Assembly: GCA_037367355.1 (NCBI GenBank)
Contig: CM074705.1
Location: forward strand, 1,364,001-1,428,000
DNA: 64,000 nucleotides
Direction: 5' to 3'
From: Neoscytalidium dimidiatum
Taxonomy: Eukaryota; Ascomycota; Dothideomycetes; Botryosphaeriales; Botryosphaeriaceae
Part shown: piece after piece, positions 34,660 to 46,439 of the stretch
How the letters are laid out: the number at the start of each line of letters is the position of its first letter
Position numbering within the stretch: position 1 is the first letter of the stretch
Notes under the pieces: generated by a model
Database searches by the model: none
What the model saw: the letters and a program-made list of their open reading frames with translations, nothing else
Told to the model about the DNA's origin: nothing
Program-made: the position numbers and the translations under genes

Positions 34660-36237
34660 TTACGTCACGACATCGACATCCTGAGCCTGCTCCTGTGCTT
34701 CATTTCCATCCGACTTTCCGGGGAGAATGAGCTCCTCATCCTGAGTCTCATCCACAAATTTCCTCTCACTAACATGGTCCTTTCCGTTACCATTAACTGC
34801 CCTCTGGCCCTCGTCGTGTTTGTAAGGGCAGTGCGGGTTCTTGCATGGGTTGAACTTGCACTTGATCTCCAAGTGAGTGAACTTGCAGTCCGGGTTCTTG
34901 CAGTTGTCACCAAAGCGGCAAGGAGGCGGCGGGTGCTGGAAGGCGCAGTGAGGGTTCTTGCAATTGACTCCAAACCGGCACGGCACCTCCGACTGGAACT
35001 GTGCCTTCTTCGCGGGAGAGTGGTGCTTTGCTGTGCACTTGTGGTTTTTGCAGCTGACATCGTACGAACATTCGTCCGCAAGGTCCACCGTGATACCAGG
35101 GGCGCCAGCCGGCGTTTGATGTGCGTAGGGGCACTCAGGATTCTTGCAGTACGTGTTGTACTTGCACATCGTGTCCCATGGTGCCTTGGCCTCGCCCTTG
35201 TTCTCGACATCCATGGAATCAGCTCCCTCGCCATTGGCCGTAGATTGGTCTCCTTCTCCCATCTCTGTGTCTTGGTGTTGTCTCTTGCCGTGCTGCGGCC
35301 TGTTGTTCCTGCGCGAAGAGTTGTCCACACGGTCAAACAGCGATTTTCCATTTCCACGTTGGTTCTTCTGGAAGGCGGGGTTGATGAAGGGTTGTTGCGG
35401 TTGAGAATAGCCTGCCGAAGCCAGCATTTGGCTCATCTGTGCCATCTGCGCTGACATATTCTCATACATCTTGAAGGCGTCCATCATCTGGTTTGGATTT
35501 CCCGGCATGCCCATGTTTCCAGCACCGGGCATGCCCATGCCGTTATGCTGCATCCCGTTTAGACCGTTCATGATGGCCATGCTGCGGTTCTGCTGGTGAC
35601 GCGGTCCCTTCGGCGGGTCGCGGCCACCATGCGAGTTGACGCGACCAATTCCTCCACCACCTCTTATGCGGTGGAGGGAGGCATCGCTGGAACGGTCCAT
35701 GGCCTTGTTAAGATGTCCAAGCATGCGCTTGTCACGGTTGTTCTGGTGACCGTTGCGCATAGCCTTTGGGCCGGTCGGTCTAGAAAGCCTGGTTAGATTA
35801 TTTGTGAACAAGGAAATCAAGTACAAGTGGAGGGCTACTAACATTGTCGACTGCGATCCATCACCCATCTCAGCATCTATACCCGACATCTCCATCGCTC
35901 CCTGGGCGTCGGCCCCTTGTACTGATGCATTTTGGTCGGTGCCTTGCGCCAAAGCGGCGCCGTTGATCTGGGCGTTGAGGACGTCGACCTGCTCGAAAAG
36001 CCATCGCGAGAAGTCTCTGGGGGCGGGATCGTCGGGCGATAGGCTCAGGAGGTCACTGGCAAGCTCGGATGCGATCTGCTCCTGGGTCTTGCCGTTCACC
36101 AACATGAGGATGATGTATTCGGAGAGAGCAGTATCGTCGGAGCCTCCGGTTGACCAGCCGACTTCGGCGAGCTTGGGCTGGACAACGCTCTGGATGGCCT
36201 CTGCCAGAGGCGTTCCCATCTGCACTTCTGCGGCCAT
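34660..36237 (-). CDS. NAB2: Nuclear poly(A)-binding zinc finger protein Nab2
   Basis: Nab2 binds poly(A) tails in the nucleus, limits tail length and couples 3' processing to mRNA export. Two exons (35843-36237 and 34660-35779, intron 35780-35842) give 504 residues. The N-terminal about 110 residues (LAEAIQSVVQPKLAEVGW, YIILMLVNGKTQEQIASEL) match the PWI-like helical domain that contacts the export machinery. A Gly/Arg/Met-rich linker follows, then five CCCH fingers near the C-terminus, for example CRFGVNCKNPHCAFQH and CRFGDNCKNPDCKFTH, with the characteristic repeated CKNP core. Two AG sites nine bases apart could end the intron. The outer one (TCTAG) was chosen because the inner sits only a few bases after the branch site; both keep phase. 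Confidence 0.92.
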   Translation of the reverse strand: MAAEVQMGTPLAEAIQSVVQPKLAEVGWSTGGSDDTALSEYIILMLVNGKTQEQIASELASDLLSLSPDDPAPRDFSRWLFEQVDVLNAQINGAALAQGTDQNASVQGADAQGAMEMSGIDAEMGDGSQSTMLVALHLYLISLFTNNLTRLSRPTGPKAMRNGHQNNRDKRMLGHLNKAMDRSSDASLHRIRGGGGIGRVNSHGGRDPPKGPRHQQNRSMAIMNGLNGMQHNGMGMPGAGNMGMPGNPNQMMDAFKMYENMSAQMAQMSQMLASAGYSQPQQPFINPAFQKNQRGNGKSLFDRVDNSSRRNNRPQHGKRQHQDTEMGEGDQSTANGEGADSMDVENKGEAKAPWDTMCKYNTYCKNPECPYAHQTPAGAPGITVDLADECSYDVSCKNHKCTAKHHSPAKKAQFQSEVPCRFGVNCKNPHCAFQHPPPPCRFGDNCKNPDCKFTHLEIKCKFNPCKNPHCPYKHDEGQRAVNGNGKDHVSERKFVDETQDEELILPGKSDGNEAQEQAQDVDVVT

Positions 36238-36726
36238 GACGGGCGGCGAGCGGTTTGAGCGAGACGAAGAAGGTCGAGGACGGCGCGGCTTGACCGAGGT
36301 GGCGGGCGCGTGTGGAGATGAGGAGCGGGCGCGAGGCGGTGGCGGCGCAGGCGGAAGGGGTCTCGCAGTCAGAAGCAGAGCGTATAGGAAGTTGCTGTGC
36401 AGCGCGAGGTGTGGACGAGGGAGGAGCAGCTGCGCGAGAATGCGTGCGGCGACGGCGCTGCTTTGAGGTGAGAGTGCGGGCGTGAGGTGCAGCAACGAGC
36501 AGGCGCGGCAGACAAAGCTGCGCCTGGGGCAGCCACGGAAGCGTGGACGGGGGCGGCTGCCAAGCCGCGAAAGACCCGTTACATAAGCTCTTCGCGTTTC
36601 CTCCAGCCTTCGATTCCTTCGACCGCCTCGCAACCTCTCCAACTCCCGGCACCCCCGACGCCACATCCTCTGCATCCTCGCGCACCGCTCTCCCCTTGTA
36701 CTCCGCACCTTCAGAGCCTGCCCAAG
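36238..36726. promoter_or_regulatory. Divergent promoter between NAB2 and the SR-type gene
   Basis: 489 bases separate the start codons of two mRNA-processing genes. It is GC-rich on the NAB2 side and pyrimidine-rich towards 36727. Co-regulation is plausible but inferred. Confidence 0.5.
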
Positions 36727-37741
36727 ATGTCTGGCCGCGGCGGCACCACTCTCTACGTCACTGGCTTCGGCCACGGCACGCGCGCCCGCGACCTTGCCTA
36801 CGAATTCGAACGGTACGTCCACAACGATACGTGAGCCCGACCGGTCATCGCCGCCTATCCCCTCGAGCGCACCGGCTCCTCGACCTCAACATCCTCCCTC
36901 CCGCATGCCCCCTGCGATCCGAGTCGATCGAGCGATCCTGCCCCGTACCTTCCCGCTCACCTCCATCGCACAACCCCCCGGCGCCGTCGGACCATCGAAC
37001 TCGTCATGCTTTTCGTTCCTCCACGGCATGACAATGAAGACTCTGTCTAACATCCACCGAAGGTATGGTCGTCTGGTTCGCTGTGACATTCCTGCTCCGC
37101 GCTCGGCCTCCAGCCGTCTGTAAGTGCCCCTCCCCCCCCCCGAAATATCCAGGGATAGACTGCCACTTGCTAATCAAGACCACGAAGCTTCGCATTCGTT
37201 GAGTATGAGTCTCGCCGTGATGCTGATGATGCCTACCACGAGATGCACAACAAGCGCATCGGTCGCGATGATCTGCTGAAGATTGAGGTATGTCTGCTGG
37301 TTTTCCATTGACAATGGCCCCAGCTAACAAAGTCGCAGTGGGCCCGCACTCCTCCGTCTGCTTCCTGGCGCTTCGACTCCGGCCGCGACCGTCCCCGTAG
37401 GCGCGACGCCTCCCCTCGCCGTGGTCGCAGTGTTACTCCTCCTCGTCGCAGCCGTGGTGACTACTCCCCCCGCAAGGACGACCGCCGTGACCGCGACTAC
37501 GACCGCCGCGACCGCGATCGCTCTCGTAGCCCTGACGATCGTGACCGCGACATGAAGGACATCCGTGACCGTGAGGAGGAGGACCGCGAGCGCGACCGTG
37601 ACCGCGAGAATGGTACTAACGGCGGCGAGAAGCGTAAGTGACAGTTCACTGAAGGCAGTAGAGGAATTGTCGTCTAACGTGCTACTAGGCGAGGAGACTC
37701 CTCCTCCTCCTGCTCACGATGACCTTGACACTGCTGAGTAG
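36727..37741 (+). CDS. SR-type RNA-binding splicing protein (RRM plus RS tail)
   Basis: Five exons (36727-36812, 37063-37119, 37188-37287, 37339-37633, 37689-37741) encode 196 residues. One RRM covers residues 7-80: RNP2 is LYVTGF and RNP1 is LFAFVEYE. The rest is an Arg/Asp/Ser-rich tail with SR and RD dipeptides (SPRRGRSVTPPRRSRG, DRRDRDYDRRDRDRSRS) ending in an acidic DDLDTAE. This is the layout of small SR proteins, such as fission yeast Srp1-like factors, that guide spliceosome assembly at exons. The first intron is 250 bases, long for this genome, and ends just after a CTAAC branch site; such introns in SR genes are often alternatively spliced. Joins are in phase and rebuild the RRM. 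Intact. Confidence 0.9.
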
Positions 37742-39284
37742 ACGGTTCAAGTGTCGGCTATACCCTGGTAACTAACTTTTGGCAACTTCTATGGGTGGGT
37801 TGAAAAGTTTCTACCTGATAATGCTTTCAGGTCTCCAATACGGGCAACTGCGACCATTGGCTTTTCCTTGATAATCTGCGGCGTCCCCTTAAAATTGATG
37901 CACCTTAGTTTCGATCGAGCGGTACGGAACGGAATTTACGGTTCACCGACTTTGTCCTTCACGGAATCGCCCTCGTCGGACGACCCGGTTTTCTTTTTGC
38001 CTGCTTCAAACACAATCAACACCCCCGAAACCACACGATGCGAGTTGACCGATCCTGACTCCCCGTTGGCGATAAACTGCTAGTAACTACAGAGTGATTC
38101 GAGATTTCCATGTCAATGACCTCGGTGCCCAGAATGAAGGTGATCACTCATGATTGCACAGGCTCGGCTTCGCGAATTTTTTTTGGGGCTTGGCCGCAAA
38201 GCCAATGAGGCATGCGCATCCGGCCGGAACCATTTACCTCATGTGTTGCTACTGAGAGTCAATGATTCTGACCTTGTGGGATGGATCTTCCGACTGGGTG
38301 CGTAGCACATGTCCTTCAGTGGTTTTTTCCGGCCAGGCGTTCCCTCCTTATCCCCGTGTTCGTCTACCTGGAAAGCCAAGCGTCGAGACGACTCATTCCC
38401 GCGTGACCGCCAATTTCCCTCCATCATTCGACACCGTCTTCTTCCGATATTCACCTACCCGAAGATCCCCGTCCCCCCACGCCTAGTCCACCGCCACGCG
38501 AATGAATCGATCCTTGTCACAATCCCACCAGTCCACGCCGCTTCTATCCCTCAACAACACCACGCTCCTTGCACTTGGTCAAGGGCAGATATTGTTCAGC
38601 CTCGTCTGGTGGGTGCCTTCCCCGCACAAGCTAATATCAAAACAAATCCTCCAAATAGAAGCTCCAGACTTCGTTTCCCGTCATATCTTCACCCCCCAAT
38701 TTGGAATCAGAGATGCCTGCACGCATCACGATTCGCGCTTCAGGACTTTCGATTGAGCGAGCGAAACTTCATCTGTAACATTTGCTCAAGAGTAGTTCCG
38801 TCTTCTTACATGAGCGCAAGTACACCAGCTGCTAGTCTCGAGCAACATAGACTTGCGGGTTGGAGTTGCTTCTGACTCCAGCGAGAAGTTCTACCTCAAG
38901 CCTTGGAGGTTGCACCGTATGTTGCCGGCTGAATGTTAGCCGAAGTAGCGATCTTGGAGCTGGAACGCCTCCCTGATCTCCTTTCTATTTCAATCCTGTC
39001 ATTTGCGTTGTTGAAAGCCTTTGGTCTCCAAAGGTCCTTCCTTTCTTTTGTACGGGCACTGTTACTGCGTTGTCTTGCTTGATCAAAATCATACGAAACG
39101 ATGAAGTTGTAGCAGATACGAAAAAGGGGCGAAAGAAAACAAAAAAAAAAAGATGAATTAGAGAGGACCCCATGCGAATGATCGTGCTCTCTTTCTCTTG
39201 GAGTGCTTCGCTTGCCGCCGTCTTCCGTGTAGTCCCCTGACCCCCCCTTTCCCACCTCCTTTCGCCATCCCCTTTGAACAAGCA
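37742..39284. other. Convergent intergenic stretch, 1.5 kb
   Basis: Between the 3' ends of the SR-type gene and Dph7. The frame at 38309-38875 has no domain and no splice support. Nothing recognised. Confidence 0.5.
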
Positions 39285-40744
39285 TCACCATCTCCAAACA
39301 GCCAGCAACCGGTCGTAGAAACTCGTGCTCACCACCGTCCGCCCGCCGCTCCCCGGCCGCACGTCGCTCCCGTAATTCATGCTCCTGTGCTCCTCGAACC
39401 GTGCCAGGACCTCGAAATCCCACTCCCAGTCGTCGAGTTGCTGGCCCCCTCCCCCGTCGCCCCCCGGCGCCGCCCTTCTCCCCGTGAGCCGCAGGATCCG
39501 CGCGCCCGCGTGCATGCAGCTGGCCAGGATCGTGAATTCCGCCGTTCGCCCCGCTGCCGGCACCGCCGCCGCGACGTCCTCGGAAGGAGCAGCAGCAGAA
39601 GTGATGTCCTTGAGCCGCCACACCCCGCCGCCGAGGTCCAGCTCGGCGAGGAGGGCCGGCCGGCGCGGGAAGGACGTCGCCGCGGCGCTCGGCAGCGCGA
39701 AGAGCCGGACGTGGTCGTCGTAGCTGCCCGTGAGGAGCAGCGCGCGCCCGTCGCCGCCGTTCGACGAAGGCGGCGGCGGCGGCGGCGGCGGCGGCCCGAG
39801 CGGCAGGATCGCCGTCACGCCCGCGGAGTGCGTCTTGCGGTCCTGCCACGCGACGGTGGCGGGCGTGTCGGAGAGGAGGGCGGAGAGGAGGGCCGGGGCG
39901 GTGGGAGGGGCCCGGGCGGGGGCCGCGGCCGGGAGCGCGATGCTCGCGAGGGCGCTGTCGTCGCCGCCTGTGAGGAGGTGCGAGCCGTTGCTGGTGAAGG
40001 CCGTGCACCAGGCTTCGAGGGCGTGGGCGTGAAGGTGGACGAGGGTTGGGGTCGAGTCGCCGGGGGAGGTGGGCGCGGTTGGTGGGGTGCGCGTGTCGCA
40101 GAGGTAGATGGAGCCGTCGGAGAGGGCGAGGGCTGCGGCTTCGGGGATGGTGGGGTGCCAGGTGAAGTAGGTGATCAGTGAGGTGGTCGGGAAGAGTTGG
40201 AGAACGTGCATGGGCGTGATGGAGGTGACGGAGGTTTGGTAGAGGGCCAGGGAACCGGTAGAGGTGGCGGCGCCGAGGAGCAGGGCAGAGTCATGCATGG
40301 GCGCGGTGAAGTGGATGTCGAATATGGCGAAGGGGGTGGGAAGTTCGTAGATGAGTTTTCTGGTGGACGCTTAGTGATAGTGTTTACACGGGGAAGTAAA
40401 CTTGAACAAGAACGAAGATAGTTTGTAGTGCGGGATGCGAAGCCCACGGTTGATGATGAGAAGCGAGAAAGGAAAGAAAAAATACAGGAGTGATAGAATG
40501 TGCTGCTCAGAAATAGCATGAAGGTTTCTTACACTTCATCTTCATTGAGGCGGAAAAGTAGTAGACTACCCGTCCTCTGCTGAAGTTGTCCAGTGGCTGG
40601 TGCTGTAGAACCATCATTTTCCTTTTCGTTCTTCTCCAGGTAGTACGTTCCAACTACGAAAAGGTCGTCATGACCCGGCACGAACTCTATGCAACTTGGC
40701 GGAGTGTCCAATATTAAAGAGGTGACGGATTTGATAGACGGCAT
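39285..40744 (-). CDS. DPH7: Diphthine methyl esterase, WD40 protein Dph7/Rrt2
   Basis: Dph7 removes a methyl group from the diphthine intermediate so that amidation to diphthamide on elongation factor 2 can finish. Two exons (40533-40744 and 39285-40359, intron 40360-40532 of 173 bases) encode 428 residues, giving a WD40 propeller with repeats such as LITYFTWHPTIPEAAALAL and LLTGSYDDHVRLFAL. The C-terminal signature EHRSMNYGSDVRPG followed by VVSTSFYDRLLAVW is diagnostic of this family. The splice join yields EDEVKLIYELPTPFAIFDIH. An insertion of about nine prolines, encoded by a pure GGC/GCC repeat at 39770-39797, sits in a loop between blades and is probably variable between strains. Intact. 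Confidence 0.9.
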
Positions 40745-41611
40745 AGCGGCCGGTCGTATACCCAGATGATTTGATATCCCGACCCAGGTCCCTAAAGTAT
40801 TGCCGTCGCAGATGATGCTGTTGCGCTGGTGCTCCGCTACGAGGATGATGGCTGGCTGTAGCTTCTCGCTTCCTCAAATTTCTAGTATTTCTACAAGAAG
40901 CTTAGCGGCGGTCGGTTCGCTTGATGCCTGGACAGGCACTCTAATAGGACGACATTCAATCCAAGCTGATGCCGGCACTACACGCCAATTCTCCAGCTCT
41001 GGGTTTCGATTTAGAACAAATAGGCTGTTAAATTCGACTTGCAAGGTCTCCTGTCAATTTTTTCGCATTCGACATTCCGTAGAGAAAGCTAAGCTCGTCA
41101 CTTGAGTATCATCTCAAGGCCATTAACTGATTTACGACAAGATGGTATCGATCCATTTAGGCACACCTGATCATGCACCTTCGCACTTGGGCGAATCAGA
41201 AGGAGGTATGAGACGAAAAACTAGAGGAGATAGGGCTGGTACTGCGACAAGATCGCAGTGTCTGGTGAGCAGCAAGGTCATTCAAACAAGATTACCCGGT
41301 GCTATTTCTTCCCGCAATTCACATACAGGACTTTTTGATGTGTGATTGTATTCCATCGATATGCCCATGGTACTACGATTTTGTCATGTAGATGCCGAAG
41401 CAGTAATACCATGAGTAATCGGGTAAGAGCGGAATGGTCCCAGCGCGAGAAATAGTGTGATGAAATATGATGCCCACCAGCAAGAAAACACCGCTCCACT
41501 TGTGACCCCAGAAGAACTTCTTTTATACAAGTAATCATGAAAGGAGATGATGCCGCATGTTCCACTTCGTTCCGCTTTTTCTTTCCATTTTTTTGCCATT
41601 CGCCAAAGTGT
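40745..41611. other. Intergenic stretch between DPH7 and PHB2
   Basis: DPH7 promoter on the left, PHB2 3' region on the right, of lower GC than the genes. Frames present are short and lack domains. Confidence 0.5.
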
Positions 41612-42737
41612 TTACTTCGAGCTCTCTGATGGCTTGGTGACATTCAGACCCAGGCCAGTCGAGTCGAGGTAGACCTTGTTGGCGCTGTTCTGCAGAATGG
41701 CGGCAACATGCTTGGCGTTCTCGAACTCCCTTAGGTCGACGTAGCTGCGCGACTTCTTGATGGCGTCACCAATAAGCTCTGCGGAACGAGCCTCACCCTG
41801 TGCGCGGACGATGGCAGCTTGCTTCTCCTGGCGGGCCTTGTCTACAACGAAAGCGGCGCGCTGGGCCTCCTGCTGAGCGACCTGCTTGGCTTCAACAGCG
41901 GCAGTGAACTCAGGAGAGAAAGCGAGGTGCTAGGGAGGGAATCGTCAGCATACCATATCACTAAATGTAGGAGGCTCAGTGGTGTGCTTACCGTCAACGA
42001 CACATCGTCGAGCATGATGTTGAAGCGGGCTGCTCTCCGCACCAGATTATCCCTCACGAGCCTACTGACGTTCTCACGCTGGGTGATGAGCTGGCTGGCG
42101 TTGAACTGAGCAACAACGCTCTTGAGGACTTCATTGACAATGGATGGTAGCACGCGCTCGTCATAATCTGTTCCCAGAGTGCGGTAGATTTGCGGCAAGG
42201 CGTCGACACGAGGACGCGACAGGACACGGCAAGTAATGTTGACCATCTGAAGATCCTTGGTGCCGGTAAGGGAGGCGACGTTGCGGGGCTTTGCGCGTAC
42301 GTCGTAAGTGATGGGCGTCTCGAACCATGGAATCCGGAAGTGCGTGCCTGCGGTGCGTAGGCAAACAAGTCAGCCTCGGAAAGCAATGGAACAGAGCAGG
42401 TACGGGGTGGGGGGGATTGTCTTGTGTGCACCTTCGCTATAGATATCCTTGCTCACACCTCCTAATCTGGTGTACTTGATGGCGCGGTGACCTCCGTCCA
42501 CTGTGTGTGGTGATTAGCTTCATGATGCAACCAGCAGTACAGCTTCGGCATGTGCGCACCGTTGAACAGCGAGTTGTTGATGAGCACAGCGGCACCTCCG
42601 ATAGTAAGAAGGAGACCAACACCAGCGAAGGCACCCTTGGGGGGGCCGCCTCCACCAGCGCCGAATCTGCGACCCTGTTGCTGTGCCTGCACCAGGCGGC
42701 GTTGCAGATTGCGCCACGTCTCTTGCGGGTCGGACAT
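41612..42737 (-). CDS. PHB2: Prohibitin-2
   Basis: Prohibitin-2 assembles with prohibitin-1 into large rings in the inner mitochondrial membrane that regulate the m-AAA protease and membrane organisation. Four exons (42560-42737, 42432-42500, 41992-42347, 41612-41929; introns of 59, 84 and 62 bases) give 306 residues, against 310 in yeast. After a short matrix segment ([19 protein letters not shown]) comes a single membrane anchor ([17 protein letters not shown]), then the SPFH domain with [37 protein letters not shown] and [21 protein letters not shown]-terminal coiled coil ([20 protein letters not shown]) completes it. All joins are in phase and rebuild conserved sequence. Intact. Confidence 0.96.
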
Positions 42738-44192
42738 TGTCTTCGAGTGGGTGCAGGGAGAGATGGAGATGCGGGCGAGGGCGTAAGAGCTGCCGGGGAC
42801 GACCAAGGGCGCGCGGCGGAAGAGCGGATTGCGGCGGGCGGGCAATGGCGCAGAGCTTGGGCGAATGGTGATGCTCACGATGCAGTCGCTCGAGAGGCGA
42901 TGGTCTGTGCTCCTTCTGCCGCCGGAACAAAAAGCGGCCGATCGCTGCTGGCCCGTTGCCCCGCCGCTCCCTGGCCCTCTCTTCTCCCTTCCTCGACTGC
43001 CACCCGCGCCAACATCTCCTCAACTGGCTGACAGAAAGCTTGACCTGCACGACTCCACAGGGCATTCCTTCGACGTCTTGCCCACTTGTCATGCTTTGCT
43101 TGAGCGCTTGATGCCACGAAGCATGCCTCCACCAGATTACCTCAAGCTTGTTTCCATCCTTCCTATCTTCCATTTTTCTGTTTCCCTCCTGTCCACTATT
43201 TTCTCTGCACTCTCCATCTGCGCTTGCTTTTACCTATTCCTCCCTTATCCTAGCCAATACGACCGATTTTGAATTTGCTTCGTGGCTTACTCGGTTGGTA
43301 CACTCCGGTGTCCACTCCCCCGTCTTCCGAGCCGCGAAGCTACTTCGGCTTGAACTGAACTTAGCAACGACAAACTTCACCCAGTTCCTGGCTGCTGCCT
43401 CCCGTCGATCTTACGTTTGCTGTTTCCTGACCCCCGGATTGACTCCAGAGCCCCTTCAATCACGGCATGATGGGACATCCACTCTACTTCATTCAGAAGC
43501 GGGAATATCAGCTCAACCCCAAAAGCTAGACCTATCACCAAGCATGGTAGGTGCGCTGCAACCCATCTTCTTGAGGTCCATCAGCCAACTGCCCAACCTT
43601 CGAGCGAATTGTTGATATGATCAATTTGGTGATGCCATTGAGCCAGCCGTGGTAGCTCTCGGCTGATCGCGGCGCTCTAAGCTTCGATAGCCTTGAGGCT
43701 GTCCAAGATCCCCACACTTTCTTTCACTTTCGCCACTGCAACTATATTCATCGGTGCCACCTGAGGTTTCCGGTACACTCCGCTCCTCTACTACCGCTAA
43801 ATCTCTACTGTCCTCCTTCATAGCAACTTACAATGCGTATAAGTAATTGCTTACTCCACTTCCGAGTAATTCATAGTCAAATTTAGCGTTAACCATGATC
43901 ATGTACGCTCTATCATGACTAGTTGGCAACGTCACAGGACGGAGAAGGTGCAAACGAAACAGTTGCAAGCACTTTATTTTACTGCTCATCCCCTTTCATA
44001 CAACTTCTTCACAGCCGCTGACTTCATTGCGTTCCATCGTGAATTAAGAAACATGGTCGCTGATGTATAAATATGTGCTTTCCCATAACACTCTTCGGTT
44101 CCTTTCTTTTCCAACAGTACAGCGTCAGGATTTTGATAATCCACACCAACGCTCTTTTTTTTTTTTTTTTTCGCTCAGTATCATCTGTCGTT
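42738..44192. other. Divergent intergenic stretch with promoters of PHB2 and the glycine-rich protein
   Basis: About 1.45 kb with no supported coding region; the frame at 43148-43615 lacks domains. A TATAAATA at 44066-44073 and a 16-base T run at 44157-44172 precede the next gene's start codon by 120 and 21 bases. They are its probable core promoter and leader. Confidence 0.5.
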
Positions 44193-46236
44193 ATGCAGAA
44201 TTCTCTACTCTCCATTCTCTTAGTCGCTGGCCTTGTGCTGGCCGAGCACGGTCCAAGCAAGAGTGCCTCTCGATATCTTTATCCGAATCAACTTCCCAAT
44301 TGTGCCTGTACGAACCCAATGTATTCATAAGCGCCATTCCTTGCATTCTTCTATATATCATTCCTCGCAGGGCATCTCTCCACTTACCATTTTCAACCTA
44401 CATTATCCTTCTCACGCAAGCCCGGTCTAATGAACTCAAACAGGTGAACAGTCCTCCCCCGGTGACATCATCCAGTTGTCCGAATGTTCCAAGAACACGC
44501 GCGTGCACGGCGGCGAGCAGTACTTCGCGCTCTTTATCCTGGCCGACGACCAGCACATCACATCGCATGGGGCCCCCTACGGCTACTGCCTGGCCTGGGC
44601 CTGTCCGTTGCCGCCCGACACGACCTTCTCCTTCGACGAGCGCGCCGTCTCGCTCTTCTGGGACTCGCCCACCTCGGGCTACCTGCAGAACATCGACGCC
44701 TCCAACTGCATCAAGGACCCCAACACCGCCGGGTGCGGCTGCGAGGTCTCCGGCTCCGGCCAGTTCACCGCAGGCTCCACCAACTGCCCCGTCGGCAGCA
44801 ACGGCCAGGTCGGCTGCGGCCAGCCGACGATGCAGAAGTGCGGGTTCGAGCTCGATGGCGTGGGCTTGGGCACCTGGAACGTGGCGCAGCAGGACCGGGT
44901 TGCCACCGGCCCTCAGGATCCGGTTGGCCAATGCTGGAAGGGGAACGATTTCGATCGCAACAACCAGCCGCTCGGCACGCTCGATCAGTACATCTGCGTG
45001 TCGGGGCCTGACCAGTTTACGCCTGGTGGAGGAGGTGGAGGCTTTGGCGGCAGCGGCGGTGGCGGCAGCTTTGGCAACAATGGAGGTGGATTCGGTAACA
45101 ACGGCGGCGGAGGAGGAGGAAGAAGCTTTGGGAACAACGGAGGCCGATTCGGCAACGGCGGTGGTGGCGGCGGTGGATTTTCGTCCAGCGGCAACCGTTT
45201 CCAGGGTTTAGGCGGCACTGGTGCCACGAACAACGAGTTCTCGAATCCGCAAGGCAGTGGCCAGCTATCGAGCCTGCAGAACATTGGCGGCGGCACCAAT
45301 CGGCTCCAGAGCTCGAACACTAACGGCAATGACCAATTGTCGAACTTACAAGGTCCGGGTGCCCAGCTCTTGCAGAGCTCGAGTAACGGCGGAAGCCAGC
45401 TGCAGAGTACAAACGGTGGCGGAAACCAGATGAATTCGCAGCTCTCTGCCAGCGGTGGTCGTTTCGCTGGTGGGTTGGATCAGATCATGAACTCGTGTGG
45501 CAGCGGCAGCGGCAGTGGCGGCGGCGGCGGCGGAGGAGGAGGAGGTGGTGGTGGTTTTGGAGGAGGTGGTTTTGGAGGAGGTGGTTTTGGAGGAGGTGGT
45601 TCTGGAGGTGGTGGTTTTGGGAGTGGTGGTGGGTTTGGAGGAGGCGGATCCGGCAATGGTGGTTCTGGATTTGGCAATGGAGGATCTGGATTCGGAAATG
45701 GTGGCTCTCGATTCGGCAATGGTGGCTCTGGCGGATTCGGGCAGAATCTCAATCAAGCTGGCGGCACAAACAACCAGTTGCAGGGAAGCCAACTTCAGAA
45801 CACCAACAACGGCGGCAGCCAGTTCCAGAATGGCGGCGGCGGCAGCAATAATTTTGGTGGTAGCAACAACTTTGGCGGCAGAGTGGGTGGGGGCAGCATT
45901 GTTCAGAATCGAGGCGGAGGTGGCTTTTTCGGGAACACAAGAGGCGGATCTGGAAACAACGGATTTGGGAACAATGGTGGAGGAAGTGGCTTTGGGAATA
46001 ATGGGGGTTTTGGGAATGGAGGATTCGGCAATGGTGGAGCTCAGCAGTGTCCGGGAAGCGTCTATTTCGGAGGAAGTGGAGGAGGCCTTACCGGAGGCGC
46101 TCTCAATGGCGGCAGTGGGCAGAACCTCGGGCAGAGTTTGGCTCAGGGGTCAGGTGGGGGAATGGGAGGAAGCAATCCCAACCTCATTGGTGGTCAGGGC
46201 ACTCAGAGGAACCAGAACCCAGATGGTTCCGGTTGA
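44193..46236 (+). CDS. Secreted cysteine-containing protein with long glycine-rich tail
   Basis: Two exons (44193-44307 and 44444-46236, intron 44308-44443) encode 635 residues. The N-terminus MQNSLLSILLVAGLVLA is a clear signal peptide. About residues 20-230 form a soluble domain with many cysteines (PNCACEQSSPGD, CGCEVSGSGQFTAGSTNC, VGCGQPTMQKCGFELDG), probably disulfide-bonded. I do not recognise the domain. From about residue 235 to the end the chain is almost all Gly, Asn, Gln, Ser and Phe, in repeats of GGFG, GNGGSGFG and GGGG type, with one late cysteine (QQCPGS). This suggests an extracellular matrix or wall protein. The domain boundary is abrupt and the glycine codons form simple DNA repeats, so length variation is likely. 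The first exon was joined by phase, making NCACEQ. Confidence 0.75.
45500..45735 (+). repeat. Glycine-codon minisatellite inside the secreted protein gene
   Basis: Runs of GGC/GGA/GGT lead into four near-identical 15-base units (GGAGGAGGTGGTTTT type, 45543-45605) and then 24-27-base units of the GGNAATGGTGGNTCT type. The pattern indicates tandem duplication by slippage. The reading frame stays open throughout. Confidence 0.8.
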
Positions 46237-46439
46237 CGGATTGAGAATACTAAGGCAGACTTTACGGGGGCAACAGCTTTTGAGTGTCTCCACGATTAGT
46301 TGTCAAATGGACTCCCTTTTCGAAGTTGAGATCCACAATGAGATGTGAATGCAGAACTCTGACGCGAGATACCGATTTCTTTACTAAACTTGGACGACAA
46401 CTTTCTGACGATACTAACATTGGATCCAGGCATATATTT

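Noticed and set aside
35771..35790. Alternative Nab2 splice acceptor nine bases upstream
   Set aside because: It keeps phase and cannot be excluded, but it sits only a few bases after the CTAAC branch site, closer than normal, so the outer acceptor was used.
41302..41643. 113-codon minus-strand open frame beyond the PHB2 stop
   Set aside because: It overlaps the PHB2 3' end in another frame and lies in its 3' untranslated region, with no homology-like motifs.
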